Translations under genes and position numbers: made by a program
Part shown: piece after piece, positions 8,415-17,676 of the stretch
Numbering within the stretch: the first letter of the stretch is position 1
Layout: every line of letters starts with the position of its first letter
NCBI RefSeq assembly: GCF_044454545.1
Contig: NZ_JBITDV010000013.1
Span: forward strand, 1 to 64,000
Reading direction: 5' to 3'
DNA length: 64,000 nucleotides
Source of the DNA: Cryptosporangium sp044454545
GTDB taxonomy: Bacteria; Actinomycetota; Actinomycetes; Mycobacteriales; Cryptosporangiaceae
Notes under the pieces: generated by a model
Database searches by the model: none
The model's input: only the letters and a program-made list of their open reading frames with translations
What the model was told of the DNA's origin: nothing

Positions 8415-9254
8415 ATGGTGCGCAGCGTGGCGTGCGTGGTCGCTGTTGTTCTACTTCTCTGCGGGTGGGGGGCGCCGGCCTCCGCGGCGGGACCGGACGG
8501 GCCGGCCCTCGTTCACCGCGGCGACTGGTATCTGCGGACGTCGCCGTCGGGTGGCCCGGCCCAGTCGGCGTTCCGGTACGGCACCGGCGGTGACCTGCCG
8601 GTGATGGGCGACTGGGACGGCGACGGCCGGGAGACCGTCGGCGTCGTCCGGACGCTCCCCGGCGGCGGGTACCGCTGGCTGCTGCGCAACAGCAACAGCG
8701 CCGGTCCGGCCGAGGTCAGCTTCGACTACGGGGCCCAGCGGATCGTGACCGGTGACCGGCTGGGCTCCATCCCGGTGGCAGGCAACTTCGACCCGTCGGA
8801 TGCCGCCGCCGAGGTCGGGATCGTCTACGTGGAGCCGAACGGGTCGCTGACCTGGGCGATCCGCGGAGAACGACGCTTCTCGTTCGGACGCGCGACCGAC
8901 CGGCCGATCTGGGGTGACTGGGACGGTGACGGGGCCGACACCCCGGGCGTGGTCCGGGACGGAAACCGCTGGCTGCTGTCGGACGCCCGCGGTGGCTCGG
9001 CGTCCCGGGCCTTCACGTTCGGCTCCCCGGCCGGAGACCTCCCGGTGCCCGGCGACTGGAACGGTGACGGCGTCGACACGCCGGGTGTCGTCCGAAACGA
9101 TCCGCCGTCGCAGGGCAATGGGGGGTACGACATCTGGCTGGTGCGGAACAGCTCGACGTCCGGCCCCGCCGACCGGTCGTTCCGGTTCGGCAGTGACGCG
9201 CTCGCGCCGGACCTACCCTTGGAGAACGTGCCGCGACTGCGTTTCAGGGCCTGA
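8415..9254 (+). CDS. Secreted repeat protein with FG-GAP/VCBS-like motifs
   Basis: 279 residues, preceded by AAGGAG. A Sec signal peptide ends near ASAAG. The mature protein carries about four repeats of roughly 50 residues built on MGDWDGDGRETVGVVR-type motifs (also WGDWDGDGADTPGVVR and PGDWNGDGVDTPGVVR). The DxDxDG loops are typical calcium sites of FG-GAP/VCBS beta-propeller blades. Actinobacteria carry many such secreted proteins of unknown function. No catalytic domain is visible. It follows the sugar operon but its expression may be separate because of the hairpin at 8373-8405. Confidence 0.75.
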   Translation: MVRSVACVVAVVLLLCGWGAPASAAGPDGPALVHRGDWYLRTSPSGGPAQSAFRYGTGGDLPVMGDWDGDGRETVGVVRTLPGGGYRWLLRNSNSAGPAEVSFDYGAQRIVTGDRLGSIPVAGNFDPSDAAAEVGIVYVEPNGSLTWAIRGERRFSFGRATDRPIWGDWDGDGADTPGVVRDGNRWLLSDARGGSASRAFTFGSPAGDLPVPGDWNGDGVDTPGVVRNDPPSQGNGGYDIWLVRNSSTSGPADRSFRFGSDALAPDLPLENVPRLRFRA

Positions 9255-9328
9255 ATTTCGGGATTCGGCTGACACGGGAGTGGCCTGCTCCGAATATGAG
9301 TCGCGCTCACGTTTGGAGGGGCCCGCCG

Positions 9329-10597
9329 ATGGTTGTTGACCCGGCCGACCAGGTCGGTAGCCGGTCTGCGCTGGACGAACCGACCCGGTCACCCGGCGGG
9401 CGCTGGCTCACGTCCTGGACCCTGGGGCATTTCGCGTTCTTCATGGTGATGTTCGGGGCGGCCCAGGTCGTGCTGCCGCGGCAGGCCGAGTCGATTTCGC
9501 CGGACCACAAGGAAACCGTGGTCAGCGTCGTCACGTTGGTCGCGGCGCTGGTGACGATCGTGGTGAACGTGCTGGTCGGGGCGTACTCCGACCGGACGCT
9601 GGCGGGGCGTGGGCGGCGGCAGATCTGGGTTTTCCTCGGTGCCGTCGTCACGATCGTCGGCCTGGTGTTCCAGGGGTACCAGCACACGGTCGTCGGGATG
9701 GTCGTGATCTGGGCGCTGGTGCAGGTCGGGCTCTCGTCGATCAGCGCCGCGCTGACCGCCGCGCTGCCGGACGAGGTGCCCGTGACCGAGCGGGCCAGGG
9801 CGTCCTCGCTGTGGGGCATCGCGTCGGCGGCCGGGCCGCTGATCGGGATCGCGCTGGTCAGCACGCTCTTCGCCGGAGTGGTCTCGGCGTACCTGGCGCT
9901 CGCGGTGCTGACCGTGTTCATGGCGTTCCCGTTCGCGCTGTGGACGCGGGGGGTGCCGCTGCGGCCCGAACAGCGGCCGGTGACGTCGTTCCGGGCGATC
10001 GTGGCCGGGACGCTGGCGCCGCTGCGGTTCCCGGACTTCGCCTGGGCGTGGACCGGGCGGTTCTTCATCCAGCTCTCGAACGCGCTGGCGCAGGTGTATC
10101 TGTGGTTCTTCCTGCGCGACCGGGTCGGCGTCGACCCGGACCTGTGGACGCTCTACCTGGCGCTGCTCTACACCGGTGGCGCGGTCGGGGCGGCGATTCC
10201 GGCCGGGCGGATCTCCGACCGCACCGGTCGCCGCAAAGCCCTCGTGGTCGTGTCGTCGGTGCTGCAGGGTGTTGCGGCGGTGTTCTACATCTTCTGGCCC
10301 GACCTCTGGGCCGCGATGATCGGGTCGCTACTGCTCGGCATCGGGTTCGGGTGCTACGCCGCGGTGGATCAGGCGCTGATCACGCAGGTGCTGCCGCGGG
10401 CCGAGGACCGCGGCAAGGATCTGGGCGTCATCAACGTCGCGAACAACCTGCCGTACGTTTTCGCGGGGGCCTTGGGGGGTGCGACGCTCTCCCTCTTCGG
10501 CCGGGACGACCTCGGCTACCCGGTCCTCTACACGCTGTCGCTGGTGACGGCGGTGCTCGCGGCCCTGACCGTCCAGCCCATCAAGTCGGTCCGCTAG
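9329..10597 (+). CDS. MFS transporter
   Basis: 422 residues, about 12 hydrophobic segments. Start ATG 9329 is placed after GGAGGGG; an earlier in-frame start at 9296 lacks a ribosome site. The loop motif RISDRTGRRKALV between helices 6 and 7 is the MFS motif A region, and GAYSDRTLAGRGRRQIW after helix 2 resembles the sugar/cation symporter (SLC45-like) branch. Substrate unknown. The TAG stop overlaps the stop codon of the convergent ATPase gene: both lie in the palindrome CTAG. Confidence 0.8.
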   Translation: MVVDPADQVGSRSALDEPTRSPGGRWLTSWTLGHFAFFMVMFGAAQVVLPRQAESISPDHKETVVSVVTLVAALVTIVVNVLVGAYSDRTLAGRGRRQIWVFLGAVVTIVGLVFQGYQHTVVGMVVIWALVQVGLSSISAALTAALPDEVPVTERARASSLWGIASAAGPLIGIALVSTLFAGVVSAYLALAVLTVFMAFPFALWTRGVPLRPEQRPVTSFRAIVAGTLAPLRFPDFAWAWTGRFFIQLSNALAQVYLWFFLRDRVGVDPDLWTLYLALLYTGGAVGAAIPAGRISDRTGRRKALVVVSSVLQGVAAVFYIFWPDLWAAMIGSLLLGIGFGCYAAVDQALITQVLPRAEDRGKDLGVINVANNLPYVFAGALGGATLSLFGRDDLGYPVLYTLSLVTAVLAALTVQPIKSVR

Positions 10598-11340
10598 AGG
10601 CGGTGGGCCTCGGTGATTCGGCGGAGGAACTGTTGGGTGCGTTCCTGCTTCGGCGCGCCGAAGATCTCGGGCGGGGTGCCGCGCTCGTGGATCCGTCCGT
10701 CCGCCAAGAAGCAGACCTGGTCGGCCACCTCGCGGGCGAACCCCATCTCGTGCGTCGCGATCACCATCGTCATCCCGTCGTCCTTCAGGGACGAAACGAC
10801 GTTCAGCACCTCGCCGACCAGCTCCGGGTCGAGTGCCGCGGTGATCTCGTCCAGCAGCAGCAGCGTGGGATCGGTCGCCAGCGCCCGCACGATCGCGACG
10901 CGCTGCTGCTGCCCACCGGAGAGCCGGTCGGGGTAGTCGGACGCCTTCGCGGCCAGGCCGAGGCGGTCCAGCAGCGCCCGGGCGCGATCTTCGGCCTCGC
11001 GCCGCGGAACCCGGTGCACCCGGCGCGGCGCCAGCGTGATGTTGTCCAGCACCGACAGGTGGGGGAACAGGTTGTAGGCCTGGAAGACCACGCCGATCCG
11101 CTGCCGCACCTCGTCCACGTTCACCCGCGGATCCGTGATCTCGCGATCGGACAGGAAGATGGCCCCGTCGTCGATCGTCTCCAGCAGGTTCACGCACCGC
11201 AGGAGCGTCGACTTCCCCGAGCCGGACGCTCCGATCAGCACGGTGACGGTGTGCGCGGGCACGTCCAGGTCGACGTCGTCCAGGACGACGTGCGTTCCGA
11301 ACACCTTCCGGACGTTCTCGGCCCGTAGTACCGAGGTCAT
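10594..11340 (-). CDS. Polar amino-acid ABC transporter ATPase (GlnQ/HisP type)
   Basis: 248 residues. Walker A GASGSGKST, Q-loop in GVVFQAYNLFPH, ABC signature LSGGQQQRVAI, Walker B LLLLDEITAALD and the switch His in ATHEM are all present. The family energises uptake of polar amino acids. It is the third gene of a minus-strand operon (binding protein, permease, ATPase), each pair overlapping by 4 bp. The signature Walker B Glu is retained; note ITAALD in place of the common PTSALD. Confidence 0.92.
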   Translation of the reverse strand: MTSVLRAENVRKVFGTHVVLDDVDLDVPAHTVTVLIGASGSGKSTLLRCVNLLETIDDGAIFLSDREITDPRVNVDEVRQRIGVVFQAYNLFPHLSVLDNITLAPRRVHRVPRREAEDRARALLDRLGLAAKASDYPDRLSGGQQQRVAIVRALATDPTLLLLDEITAALDPELVGEVLNVVSSLKDDGMTMVIATHEMGFAREVADQVCFLADGRIHERGTPPEIFGAPKQERTQQFLRRITEAHRL

Positions 11341-12188
11341 ACCGTCCCTCCTTGCGATTGCCGCCGATTCATCCGCGCGGCCACCCAGTCGGTGAGCCGT
11401 GTCAGCGGGATCGTCAGCACGATGAACAGCAATCCGGCGACCACGTACGACGTGAAGTTGAACGTCTTGCCGCTGTAGATCTGTGCCGCGTACACCGCGT
11501 CCACCGCACCGCCGATCGAGACCAGGCCGGTGTCCTTGCTCAGCGACACCAGGTCGTTCAGCAGCGGCGGCACCACCCGGCGCACGGCCTGCGGCAGCAC
11601 CACGAACCGGGTCGTCTGCCGCCAGTTCAGCCCCAGCGACCGGGCCGCGGCCCGCTGCGACGGGTGCACCGACTCGATGCCGGCCCGGAACACCTCGGCG
11701 ACGTACGCCGAGTACGTGAGCACCAGCGCGAACCCGCCCAGGTAGATCGGGTCGTTGGTCACGCCGGTCAGCCGGAGCGCCGGTATTCCGAAGATGCACA
11801 GCAGCAGCGTGATGATCAGCGGCAGGCCACGGAACAGGTCGGTATAAACCGTGGCCAGCGCGCGCAACGGAAAGAACACCGGCCCGCGTAGCGTCCGCAG
11901 AAGGGCGAGGACCAGGCCGAACGCGAGGATGACGGCCCCGCACACCACCAGCAGCCGGACGTTGAGCCAGAGACCCTCGAGAATCGAGGGGAACGCGTCC
12001 TTGGCGTGGTGCCAGCTGAAGAACGTCTCCCGGACGCGGGACCAGCCCGGTGAGCTGACGATCGCGACGATCAGCGCGACGACCACGACCAGCGAGCTCG
12101 CACCGGCGATCCCGGCCGAACGGATCGCCCGGGAACGGCGGTAGCGCTCCCGGGCGAGTTGCCGCTCGCTTTTTACGTGGGAGGTCAC
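11337..12188 (-). CDS. Polar amino-acid ABC transporter permease (HisM/GlnP type)
   Basis: 283 residues, GTG start inside a GTGA overlap with the binding-protein gene. One N-terminal membrane helix after a basic tail, then the permease domain with the signature GIESVHPSQRAAARSLGLNW that contacts the ATPase. A single permease implies a homodimer. The stop overlaps the ATPase start (ATGA). Confidence 0.92.
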   Translation of the reverse strand: MTSHVKSERQLARERYRRSRAIRSAGIAGASSLVVVVALIVAIVSSPGWSRVRETFFSWHHAKDAFPSILEGLWLNVRLLVVCGAVILAFGLVLALLRTLRGPVFFPLRALATVYTDLFRGLPLIITLLLCIFGIPALRLTGVTNDPIYLGGFALVLTYSAYVAEVFRAGIESVHPSQRAAARSLGLNWRQTTRFVVLPQAVRRVVPPLLNDLVSLSKDTGLVSIGGAVDAVYAAQIYSGKTFNFTSYVVAGLLFIVLTIPLTRLTDWVAARMNRRQSQGGTV

Positions 12189-13054
12189 TTCAAGACGGGC
12201 GCGTTAGTGGCTTCCGAAAGCCACTGCTGCTCGAGCTTGGCGAACGTGCCGTCTTCGGACAGCGCCGACGTCGCCTTCGACACGCACGCGGTCAGCTTCG
12301 ATCCCTTGTCGAGCACCAGCCCGAACTGCTCCGGCGTGCCGACGGTGTTCTCGAACTGGCCGACGACCGTCGCGTCGGTGATCTCGGCACCGGTGATGTA
12401 GAACGCGGTCGGCAGGTCGACGACGATCGCGTCCACCTGGCCGTTCTTCAGCGCAGCCTTGGCCAGGTCGTTCTTCTGGTAGATCGAGGGCTTCGCGGAC
12501 GGCTTGATGACGTTCTCGACCAGGTCGAGCGAGGTCGTGCCGACCTGCGCGCCGATCTTGAAACCCTTGAGGTCGGCGATCGACTTCGCTTTCGCCGCCG
12601 GCGAACTCTTCAGCGCGATGATCGACTGCCGGACGTCGTAGTACCCGGACGAGAAGTCGACGGCGTTCTTGCGCTCGTCGCTGATGCTCACCTGGTTGAC
12701 GTCGAAGTCGAACGACTTCTTGCCGGGCGCGATCGCGCTGTTGAACGGCACCGTGACCCAGGCGACCTTGTCCTTCGGGTAACCGAGCTGGTCGGCGACC
12801 GCGTACGCGACCGCGGACTCGTAACCCTTCCCGTTCGTCGGGTCGTCGCCCGAGAACCAGGGCTCGTAAGCGGGCTTGTCGGTACCGATCGTCAGCGTGC
12901 CGGACTTCAGCGTGGCCAGCGAACCGGCCGCGCACGCGTCCGACGAGGCGGAGGCACTCGCGGACGACGAGGTGTCCTCGTCGGCCGGCGCACAGGCGGC
13001 TGCCCCCAGCGCGACGAACAGAGCGAGGGCCGCGGCGGGCAAAGCACGGATCAT
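12185..13054 (-). CDS. Polar amino-acid ABC transporter binding lipoprotein
   Basis: 289 residues. The signal peptide ends in the lipobox GAAAC with lipidated Cys21, followed by a Ser/Asp-rich linker. The mature family 3 solute-binding domain begins TLKSGTLTIGTDKPAYEPWF. It should capture an amino acid or opine outside the membrane for the permease at 11337. First gene of its operon, with GGAG upstream. Ligand not predictable from sequence. Confidence 0.92.
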   Translation of the reverse strand: MIRALPAAALALFVALGAAACAPADEDTSSSASASASSDACAAGSLATLKSGTLTIGTDKPAYEPWFSGDDPTNGKGYESAVAYAVADQLGYPKDKVAWVTVPFNSAIAPGKKSFDFDVNQVSISDERKNAVDFSSGYYDVRQSIIALKSSPAAKAKSIADLKGFKIGAQVGTTSLDLVENVIKPSAKPSIYQKNDLAKAALKNGQVDAIVVDLPTAFYITGAEITDATVVGQFENTVGTPEQFGLVLDKGSKLTACVSKATSALSEDGTFAKLEQQWLSEATNAPVLK

Positions 13055-13165
13055 GCGGATCTCCGACTCGAACGGTAGGTAATTGAACGCCGCGTCAGCG
13101 TACGTGGTTCTTTTCGCCCGGCCGCATCCCGGCGCCGGGTTGCCGCGAAACCGTAATGAGCCAGG

Positions 13166-15505
13166 TCACGCGTGGTCCTTCACCACCCGCGCCACCCGCA
13201 GGAGTGTCTCGTCCTGCTCGTGCTCGGAGAGACCGGAGAGCGGGCGACCGTCCGGGTTGGCGGCCTGGAACTCCCGGAGGACCGGCAGGTCGCTGAACAG
13301 GCACGGGTTCACGACCACCGGCACGATGCGGCAGCCACCGGACGCGGCCGCCCGCAGCAGCGACGGCAGCTCGATCGACGCGATGAACTCCGACGCCAGG
13401 AAGTCGCTGCTGACCAGCAGGATCGCGATCCGGGCCCGGTCGAGCGCGTCGGCGATCTCGTCACGCCAGCGGTCGCCGGTGAGCACCCGCCGGTCGGACC
13501 AGACGTCGATCGAGCCGTTGTGCACGAGCGGTCGCAGGTGCAGTTCCAGACGCTCCAGCCAGGCCTGGTCGCGGTGGCTGTAGCTGACGAAGACCTGGTC
13601 GCGCGAGCGGGGACGCCGCTTGCCGACGACCTCGTACAGCCGATCGACGGAGAGCCGGCGCAGGTAGAACAGCAGCTGCGGATCCTCGGCCAGGAGATGG
13701 CCGGGCTCGTAGTGCAGGTGCGCGGCGACGTCGGCGGGCAGCCCGCCGGCGGCCCTGATCGCGTCGAAGCCGGGCCGCAGACCCGGTTCGGCCTCCGAAA
13801 TCCGGACGACTCCGTCCGTCCCGACCGAGCCGCTGTCGCGGAGTGCGGCCAGCAGCGGGACGCACCCGTCGAGTGCGGCGAGCCGGCGTAGCGCCGGGCC
13901 GTACTTCCGGGCGCAGGCCTCGGTCACCCGGTCGAGGACGAGCCCGACGTCGGCGCCGATCGAGGTGCGCTCGGTCCGGGTCCCCTCGATCCGGTAGCCG
14001 GCCGCCAGCTCCCAGCACAGCATCTGCGCGGTCAGCAGGCTGCCCGCGGCGGCCAGCACGACCCGGGCCCGGTGCACGAACTCGACGTTGAGTGCGTCTT
14101 CGCCCTTCCGCACCATCTCCTCGATCGTCGCGTCGCTGACGGCCGGGAGCCGGAACACGTCGATCCGGGTGGCGACGTCGTGCGCGAGCTCGACGAGGCT
14201 GTCTCCGGTGCCGGGAATGCCGATGAGGATCAGCTTGCTCCCGGACTCCTCGTCGGCCAGCACCTTCAGGTAGTCGACGAGGTCGCGCCGGACGTCGGCA
14301 GGCAGGCGGTGGACGTCGTCGACGGCGACCGTGCCTTCGTGGCCGTCGGGGAGTTCCTCGATCGCGGCCCGGTCGGCACGGCGGCGGCCGGAGAGCACCA
14401 CCGGGTGCCGGGCCGGATCGAGGCGCTCGATCGCGCGGAGCAGCAGCGTGGTCTTGCCGATCCCGGACGGACCCTCGAGCACGATGCCTCGCCCGGGCGC
14501 CCGCAGCGCCGACAGGAACCGGTCGAAGTCCGGCGGCTCGACGAACGTCAGCGTGGGAGCGCCGCTGCGCTTGAACACCTCGTCGAGCGTGTGCGCGAGG
14601 GCGTTGCGCACCGCGGGCTGCGGGAGACGCGGGGTGATGATCTGCCGGATCCCGTCGGCGATGCTGCGCAGGCCCTGGTCGAGGCTCTCCCACCGCAGCA
14701 GCGGCCGGCCCCGTGGCAGCGCCGGGGCATGGCCGGGCGGCAACGAATCCCAGCTCACGTCGCTGACGAGTACCGGCACGACGAGCGTCCGACCGGCGCT
14801 TTGGCGCCGCAGGATCTGCCGGAACGGCTCGCTGCCGAGATAGCCCTGGTTGATCAGGTCGCGGCTCAGGCAGACGAGCACGAGGTCGGCGTCGTCCGGA
14901 TGCGGCGGTCGCACTCCCGGCGGCTCGGACGCGATCATCGAGACGGTGATCGCGCGGGCCCAGTCGTCGGCCGCGGTGGGGCGGAACGCGCACCAGACCC
15001 CGACCGCCTCTCCCCGCGACGTCGGGAGCCCGCCGATCGCGGCCGCGAGCGGCGCGGCCAGGTGCGTGTCGTGGGGAGCGAGAACCGCCGCGATCCGCAC
15101 CGGTGCCTCGCCCCGCAGCGCAAGCGGGTGCTCGTCGGAGAGCATCGGGCGGACGTAGTCGCGCAGCCAGGCGGCAGCGGCGTCCGGCGCCGTGCCAGTG
15201 AGGTCGAGGTACTGGTAGTCGCGGAGCGGCGGGGGTAACGGGGTGCGCTCGACCAGAAGCGGCAGCAGCCGGATCTCGCCGCGCGCGGCCGCGGAATCCA
15301 GCAGCGGCCACGATCGTGCGCAGACCGGATCCGCGAAGAACCGCGGGCTGAGCACGATGACGGCCACCGGCCACCCCGGCCCCTCGGCCGGTGCGAGGGG
15401 CTCCCGGGTGATCCGACCCACGCCGAGATCGGAAAGTGCGCCGATCAGCGCGTCGGCCCAGGCGTCGTCGCCCTCGGCGACGTTGATGCTGAAATCGACC
15501 GTCAT
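13166..15505 (-). CDS. TIR-like / TIR-like / P-loop NTPase / TIR multidomain protein
   Basis: 779 residues from ATG 15505 with AGAAGGA upstream. Residues about 4-118 and 136-290 resemble degenerate TIR folds; the second keeps the late TIR pattern (SRDLINQGYLGSEPFRQIL, then VPVLVSDVSWDSLP). Residues about 305-620 form a P-loop NTPase: Walker A GPSGIGKTT (345-353), Walker B TVAVDDVH (392-399). Residues 637-779 are a clear TIR domain (VFVSYSHRDQAWLERLELHL, SSDFLASEFIASIELP) with candidate catalytic Glu712. Bacterial TIR domains often cleave NAD or make signalling nucleotides, and TIR-NTPase proteins act in phage defence. No partner gene is adjacent, so a self-contained sensor-effector is inferred. 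Domain calls 1 and 2 are less certain than the NTPase and last TIR. Confidence 0.8.
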   Translation of the reverse strand: MTVDFSINVAEGDDAWADALIGALSDLGVGRITREPLAPAEGPGWPVAVIVLSPRFFADPVCARSWPLLDSAAARGEIRLLPLLVERTPLPPPLRDYQYLDLTGTAPDAAAAWLRDYVRPMLSDEHPLALRGEAPVRIAAVLAPHDTHLAAPLAAAIGGLPTSRGEAVGVWCAFRPTAADDWARAITVSMIASEPPGVRPPHPDDADLVLVCLSRDLINQGYLGSEPFRQILRRQSAGRTLVVPVLVSDVSWDSLPPGHAPALPRGRPLLRWESLDQGLRSIADGIRQIITPRLPQPAVRNALAHTLDEVFKRSGAPTLTFVEPPDFDRFLSALRAPGRGIVLEGPSGIGKTTLLLRAIERLDPARHPVVLSGRRRADRAAIEELPDGHEGTVAVDDVHRLPADVRRDLVDYLKVLADEESGSKLILIGIPGTGDSLVELAHDVATRIDVFRLPAVSDATIEEMVRKGEDALNVEFVHRARVVLAAAGSLLTAQMLCWELAAGYRIEGTRTERTSIGADVGLVLDRVTEACARKYGPALRRLAALDGCVPLLAALRDSGSVGTDGVVRISEAEPGLRPGFDAIRAAGGLPADVAAHLHYEPGHLLAEDPQLLFYLRRLSVDRLYEVVGKRRPRSRDQVFVSYSHRDQAWLERLELHLRPLVHNGSIDVWSDRRVLTGDRWRDEIADALDRARIAILLVSSDFLASEFIASIELPSLLRAAASGGCRIVPVVVNPCLFSDLPVLREFQAANPDGRPLSGLSEHEQDETLLRVARVVKDHA

Positions 15506-15632
15506 CGGATCCTTCTGGCGAGTGCGTTCTGCGACAGGGTAGTGACACCGAGCAGCAGAGGCGTGAACTCGCGAAATGGCTCTACACTCGGTCGCCGATC
15601 GAACCGTAGGACCGGGAACGGGAGTGACAGCT

Positions 15633-16037
15633 GTGGGCCCGACCGAGCGAGAGATCCCCGTCAGCCGTCCGGCGCCGGAAAAACGGCCCGAACGTCGCCG
15701 GATGAGCTCGTCGACGGTGAAGATCGGGATGGTCGGTGCGCTCTCGCTGACGGTGGCCGCCTGCGGCGGCGGTGACAACGTCACCGCCCGGTGCGTCGAC
15801 CGGAACTCGTACCAGTCCGACGGCTCGTACCGCGTCGTGGACGACGACCGCTGCGACGACAACAACCGCTACTACGGCAGCCACGGCGGCTACTACTGGT
15901 ACTACGGCGGCACCAGCCGGGGCTCCCGGATCTACAAGGGCACCACAGTCAAGCCCAAGGACGCCACGATCACCACGCCGAAGGGCAAGACCATCCAGCG
16001 GGGCGGGTTCGGCCACCGCTCGTCCAGCGGCAGCTGA
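15633..16037 (+). CDS. DUF1190-like lipoprotein (YgiB/YjfM type)
   Basis: About 134 residues if translation begins at GTG 15633 (GGGAG upstream); GTG 15624 and ATG 15702 are alternatives. A basic RRRM segment, a hydrophobic stretch and LTVAAC give a lipoprotein signal. The mature part is Tyr/Gly/Asp rich and ends IQRGGFGHRSS, the RGGFG tail seen in E. coli YgiB/YjfM. Placement directly before a glutathionylspermidine-synthase-like gene and a DUF350 gene matches the E. coli yjfM-yjfC-yjfL order. The exact role of the family is unknown; an envelope location is expected. Confidence 0.65.
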   Translation: MGPTEREIPVSRPAPEKRPERRRMSSSTVKIGMVGALSLTVAACGGGDNVTARCVDRNSYQSDGSYRVVDDDRCDDNNRYYGSHGGYYWYYGGTSRGSRIYKGTTVKPKDATITTPKGKTIQRGGFGHRSSSGS

Positions 16038-16041
16038 CGCC

Positions 16042-17202
16042 GTGCGGCGCGAGAAATCCACCCCGCGGCCGGGGTGGGAGAGCCTGATCGAATCCCAGGG
16101 TCTGGCGTTCCACCGGACGTCCCACCCCGAGCACCTCACTCGCCCCTACTGGGACGAATCGGTGCACTACACGTTCACGATGGACGAGGTCCTGTCGATC
16201 GAGGCCGACGTCGAGACGCTGCACCAGATGTGCCTGGACGCGGTCGAACACGTCATCACGACCAAGCGGTACACCGACTTCGGCATCCCGGGCTGGGTGG
16301 CTCCCTCGATCGAGGAGTCCTGGCGGCGCCGCGACCCGCATCTGTTCGGCCGCTTCGACTTGCGCTACGACGGCTCCGGCCCGGCCAAGATGCTCGAGTA
16401 CAACGCCGACACCCCGACCAGCCTGGTCGAGACGTCGATCATCCAGTGGTACTGGAAGCAGGACGTCTACCCCGACGACGACCAGTGGAACTCACTGCAC
16501 GAGCGGCTGGTCGCGGGGTGGCGGAACGTGGCCGCCCGCGCGCCCTCCGGCCCGGTGCACTTCACCTGGACCCACGAGGACGAGTCCGGCGAAGAAGTCA
16601 TGACGATCGCCTACCTGCAGGAGACCGCTGAGCAGGCCGGTCTGAACGGCCTGTCGATCGCGGTGGAGGACATCGGCTGGCACTACGGGCTCAAGCGTTT
16701 CGTGGACCTCGACGAACGCGTGATGAGCACGGTCTGCAAGCTCTACCCCTGGGAATGGGCGGTCAACGACCTGTTCGGCAAGAACGTCATCGACGCGCTG
16801 CCGACGATGACCTGGGTCGAGCCGATCTGGAAGATGCTGCTCTCGAACAAGGCGCTGCTCGCGGTGCTCTGGGAGCTGCACCCCAACCACCCCAACCTGC
16901 TGCCCGCGTATCTGCGGACCCCGGGTCCGTTGCTGAGCTACATCCAGAAGCCCCTGCTCGGACGCGAGGGCGCGAGCATGCAGATCGTCACGCCTTCCGG
17001 CACTCAGGCGACGTACGGGCAGTACGGTGCCGAGGGCTTCGTTTACCAGGAGTTCTGGGAGCTGCCGGAGTTCGACGGCCAGCGTCCGGTGCTGGGCGCC
17101 TGGGTCGTCGAGGACGAGGCGGCGGGCCTGGGCATCCGCGAGACCACCGGGCTGATCACCGACGACACGTCCTCGTTCGTGCCACACCGAATCCACAAGT
17201 GA
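16042..17202 (+). CDS. Glutathionylspermidine-synthase-like ATP-grasp ligase (YgiC/YjfC type)
   Basis: 386 residues from GTG 16042, matching the usual length of YgiC/YjfC. Recognisable family segments are RFDLRYDGSGPAKMLEYNAD, which carries the ATP-grasp Mg/ATP residues, and EGFVYQEFWELPEFDG near the end. The family forms an amide bond between a carboxylate and an amine using ATP. YgiC-type proteins lack the amidase half of true glutathionylspermidine synthetase; their substrates are unknown. No ribosome site is evident 4 bp after the lipoprotein gene, suggesting translational coupling. Confidence 0.85.
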   Translation: MRREKSTPRPGWESLIESQGLAFHRTSHPEHLTRPYWDESVHYTFTMDEVLSIEADVETLHQMCLDAVEHVITTKRYTDFGIPGWVAPSIEESWRRRDPHLFGRFDLRYDGSGPAKMLEYNADTPTSLVETSIIQWYWKQDVYPDDDQWNSLHERLVAGWRNVAARAPSGPVHFTWTHEDESGEEVMTIAYLQETAEQAGLNGLSIAVEDIGWHYGLKRFVDLDERVMSTVCKLYPWEWAVNDLFGKNVIDALPTMTWVEPIWKMLLSNKALLAVLWELHPNHPNLLPAYLRTPGPLLSYIQKPLLGREGASMQIVTPSGTQATYGQYGAEGFVYQEFWELPEFDGQRPVLGAWVVEDEAAGLGIRETTGLITDDTSSFVPHRIHK

Positions 17203-17210
17203 GAGGCAGC

Positions 17211-17672
17211 ATGAGCACCGAGGTAGTAATCGCGCTGGACAGCACGTACTGGAACGCGGTCGGCCGGGGGGCGGGCTCGATCGTGGCCTACGCGGCGCTC
17301 GGCCTCGTTCTGCTCCTGATCGGGTATTACGCGATCGACCTGGCGACGCCGGGGCGGCTCTCGGTGATCATCCGCGACGAGAAGAACGTCAACGCGACCG
17401 TGCTGGCGTCCTGCGCGGTGTTCGGGGTCGCGCTGATCATCGTCGCGGCGATCTGGTCGTCGGGCGGCCGGCTCGTCGAGGGGCTGATCTCGACCGCGAT
17501 CTTCGGGCTGATCGGGATCGTGGCCCAGGTGGTCGCGGCGTTCGTGTTCAACGTCCTGGCCCGGATCGACGTGCGCCGCCTGGTGCACGAGCCGGAGGTC
17601 TCGCCGGCCGCCGTGCTGCTCGGCGTCACGAACATCGCGATCGGCTTGGTGACCGCGATCGCCGTAATCTGA
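17211..17672 (+). CDS. DUF350 membrane protein (YjfL type)
   Basis: 153 residues, ATG 17211 after GAGGCAG. Four hydrophobic helices; the sequence is two copies of a DUF350 unit (each with a membrane helix pair and a polar turn such as RDEKNVNATVLASCAVFG). It ends the DUF1190 / ATP-grasp / DUF350 operon and lies 4 bp before nuoA, so nuoA may be read from the same message. Confidence 0.8.
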   Translation: MSTEVVIALDSTYWNAVGRGAGSIVAYAALGLVLLLIGYYAIDLATPGRLSVIIRDEKNVNATVLASCAVFGVALIIVAAIWSSGGRLVEGLISTAIFGLIGIVAQVVAAFVFNVLARIDVRRLVHEPEVSPAAVLLGVTNIAIGLVTAIAVI

Positions 17673-17676
17673 GCCC

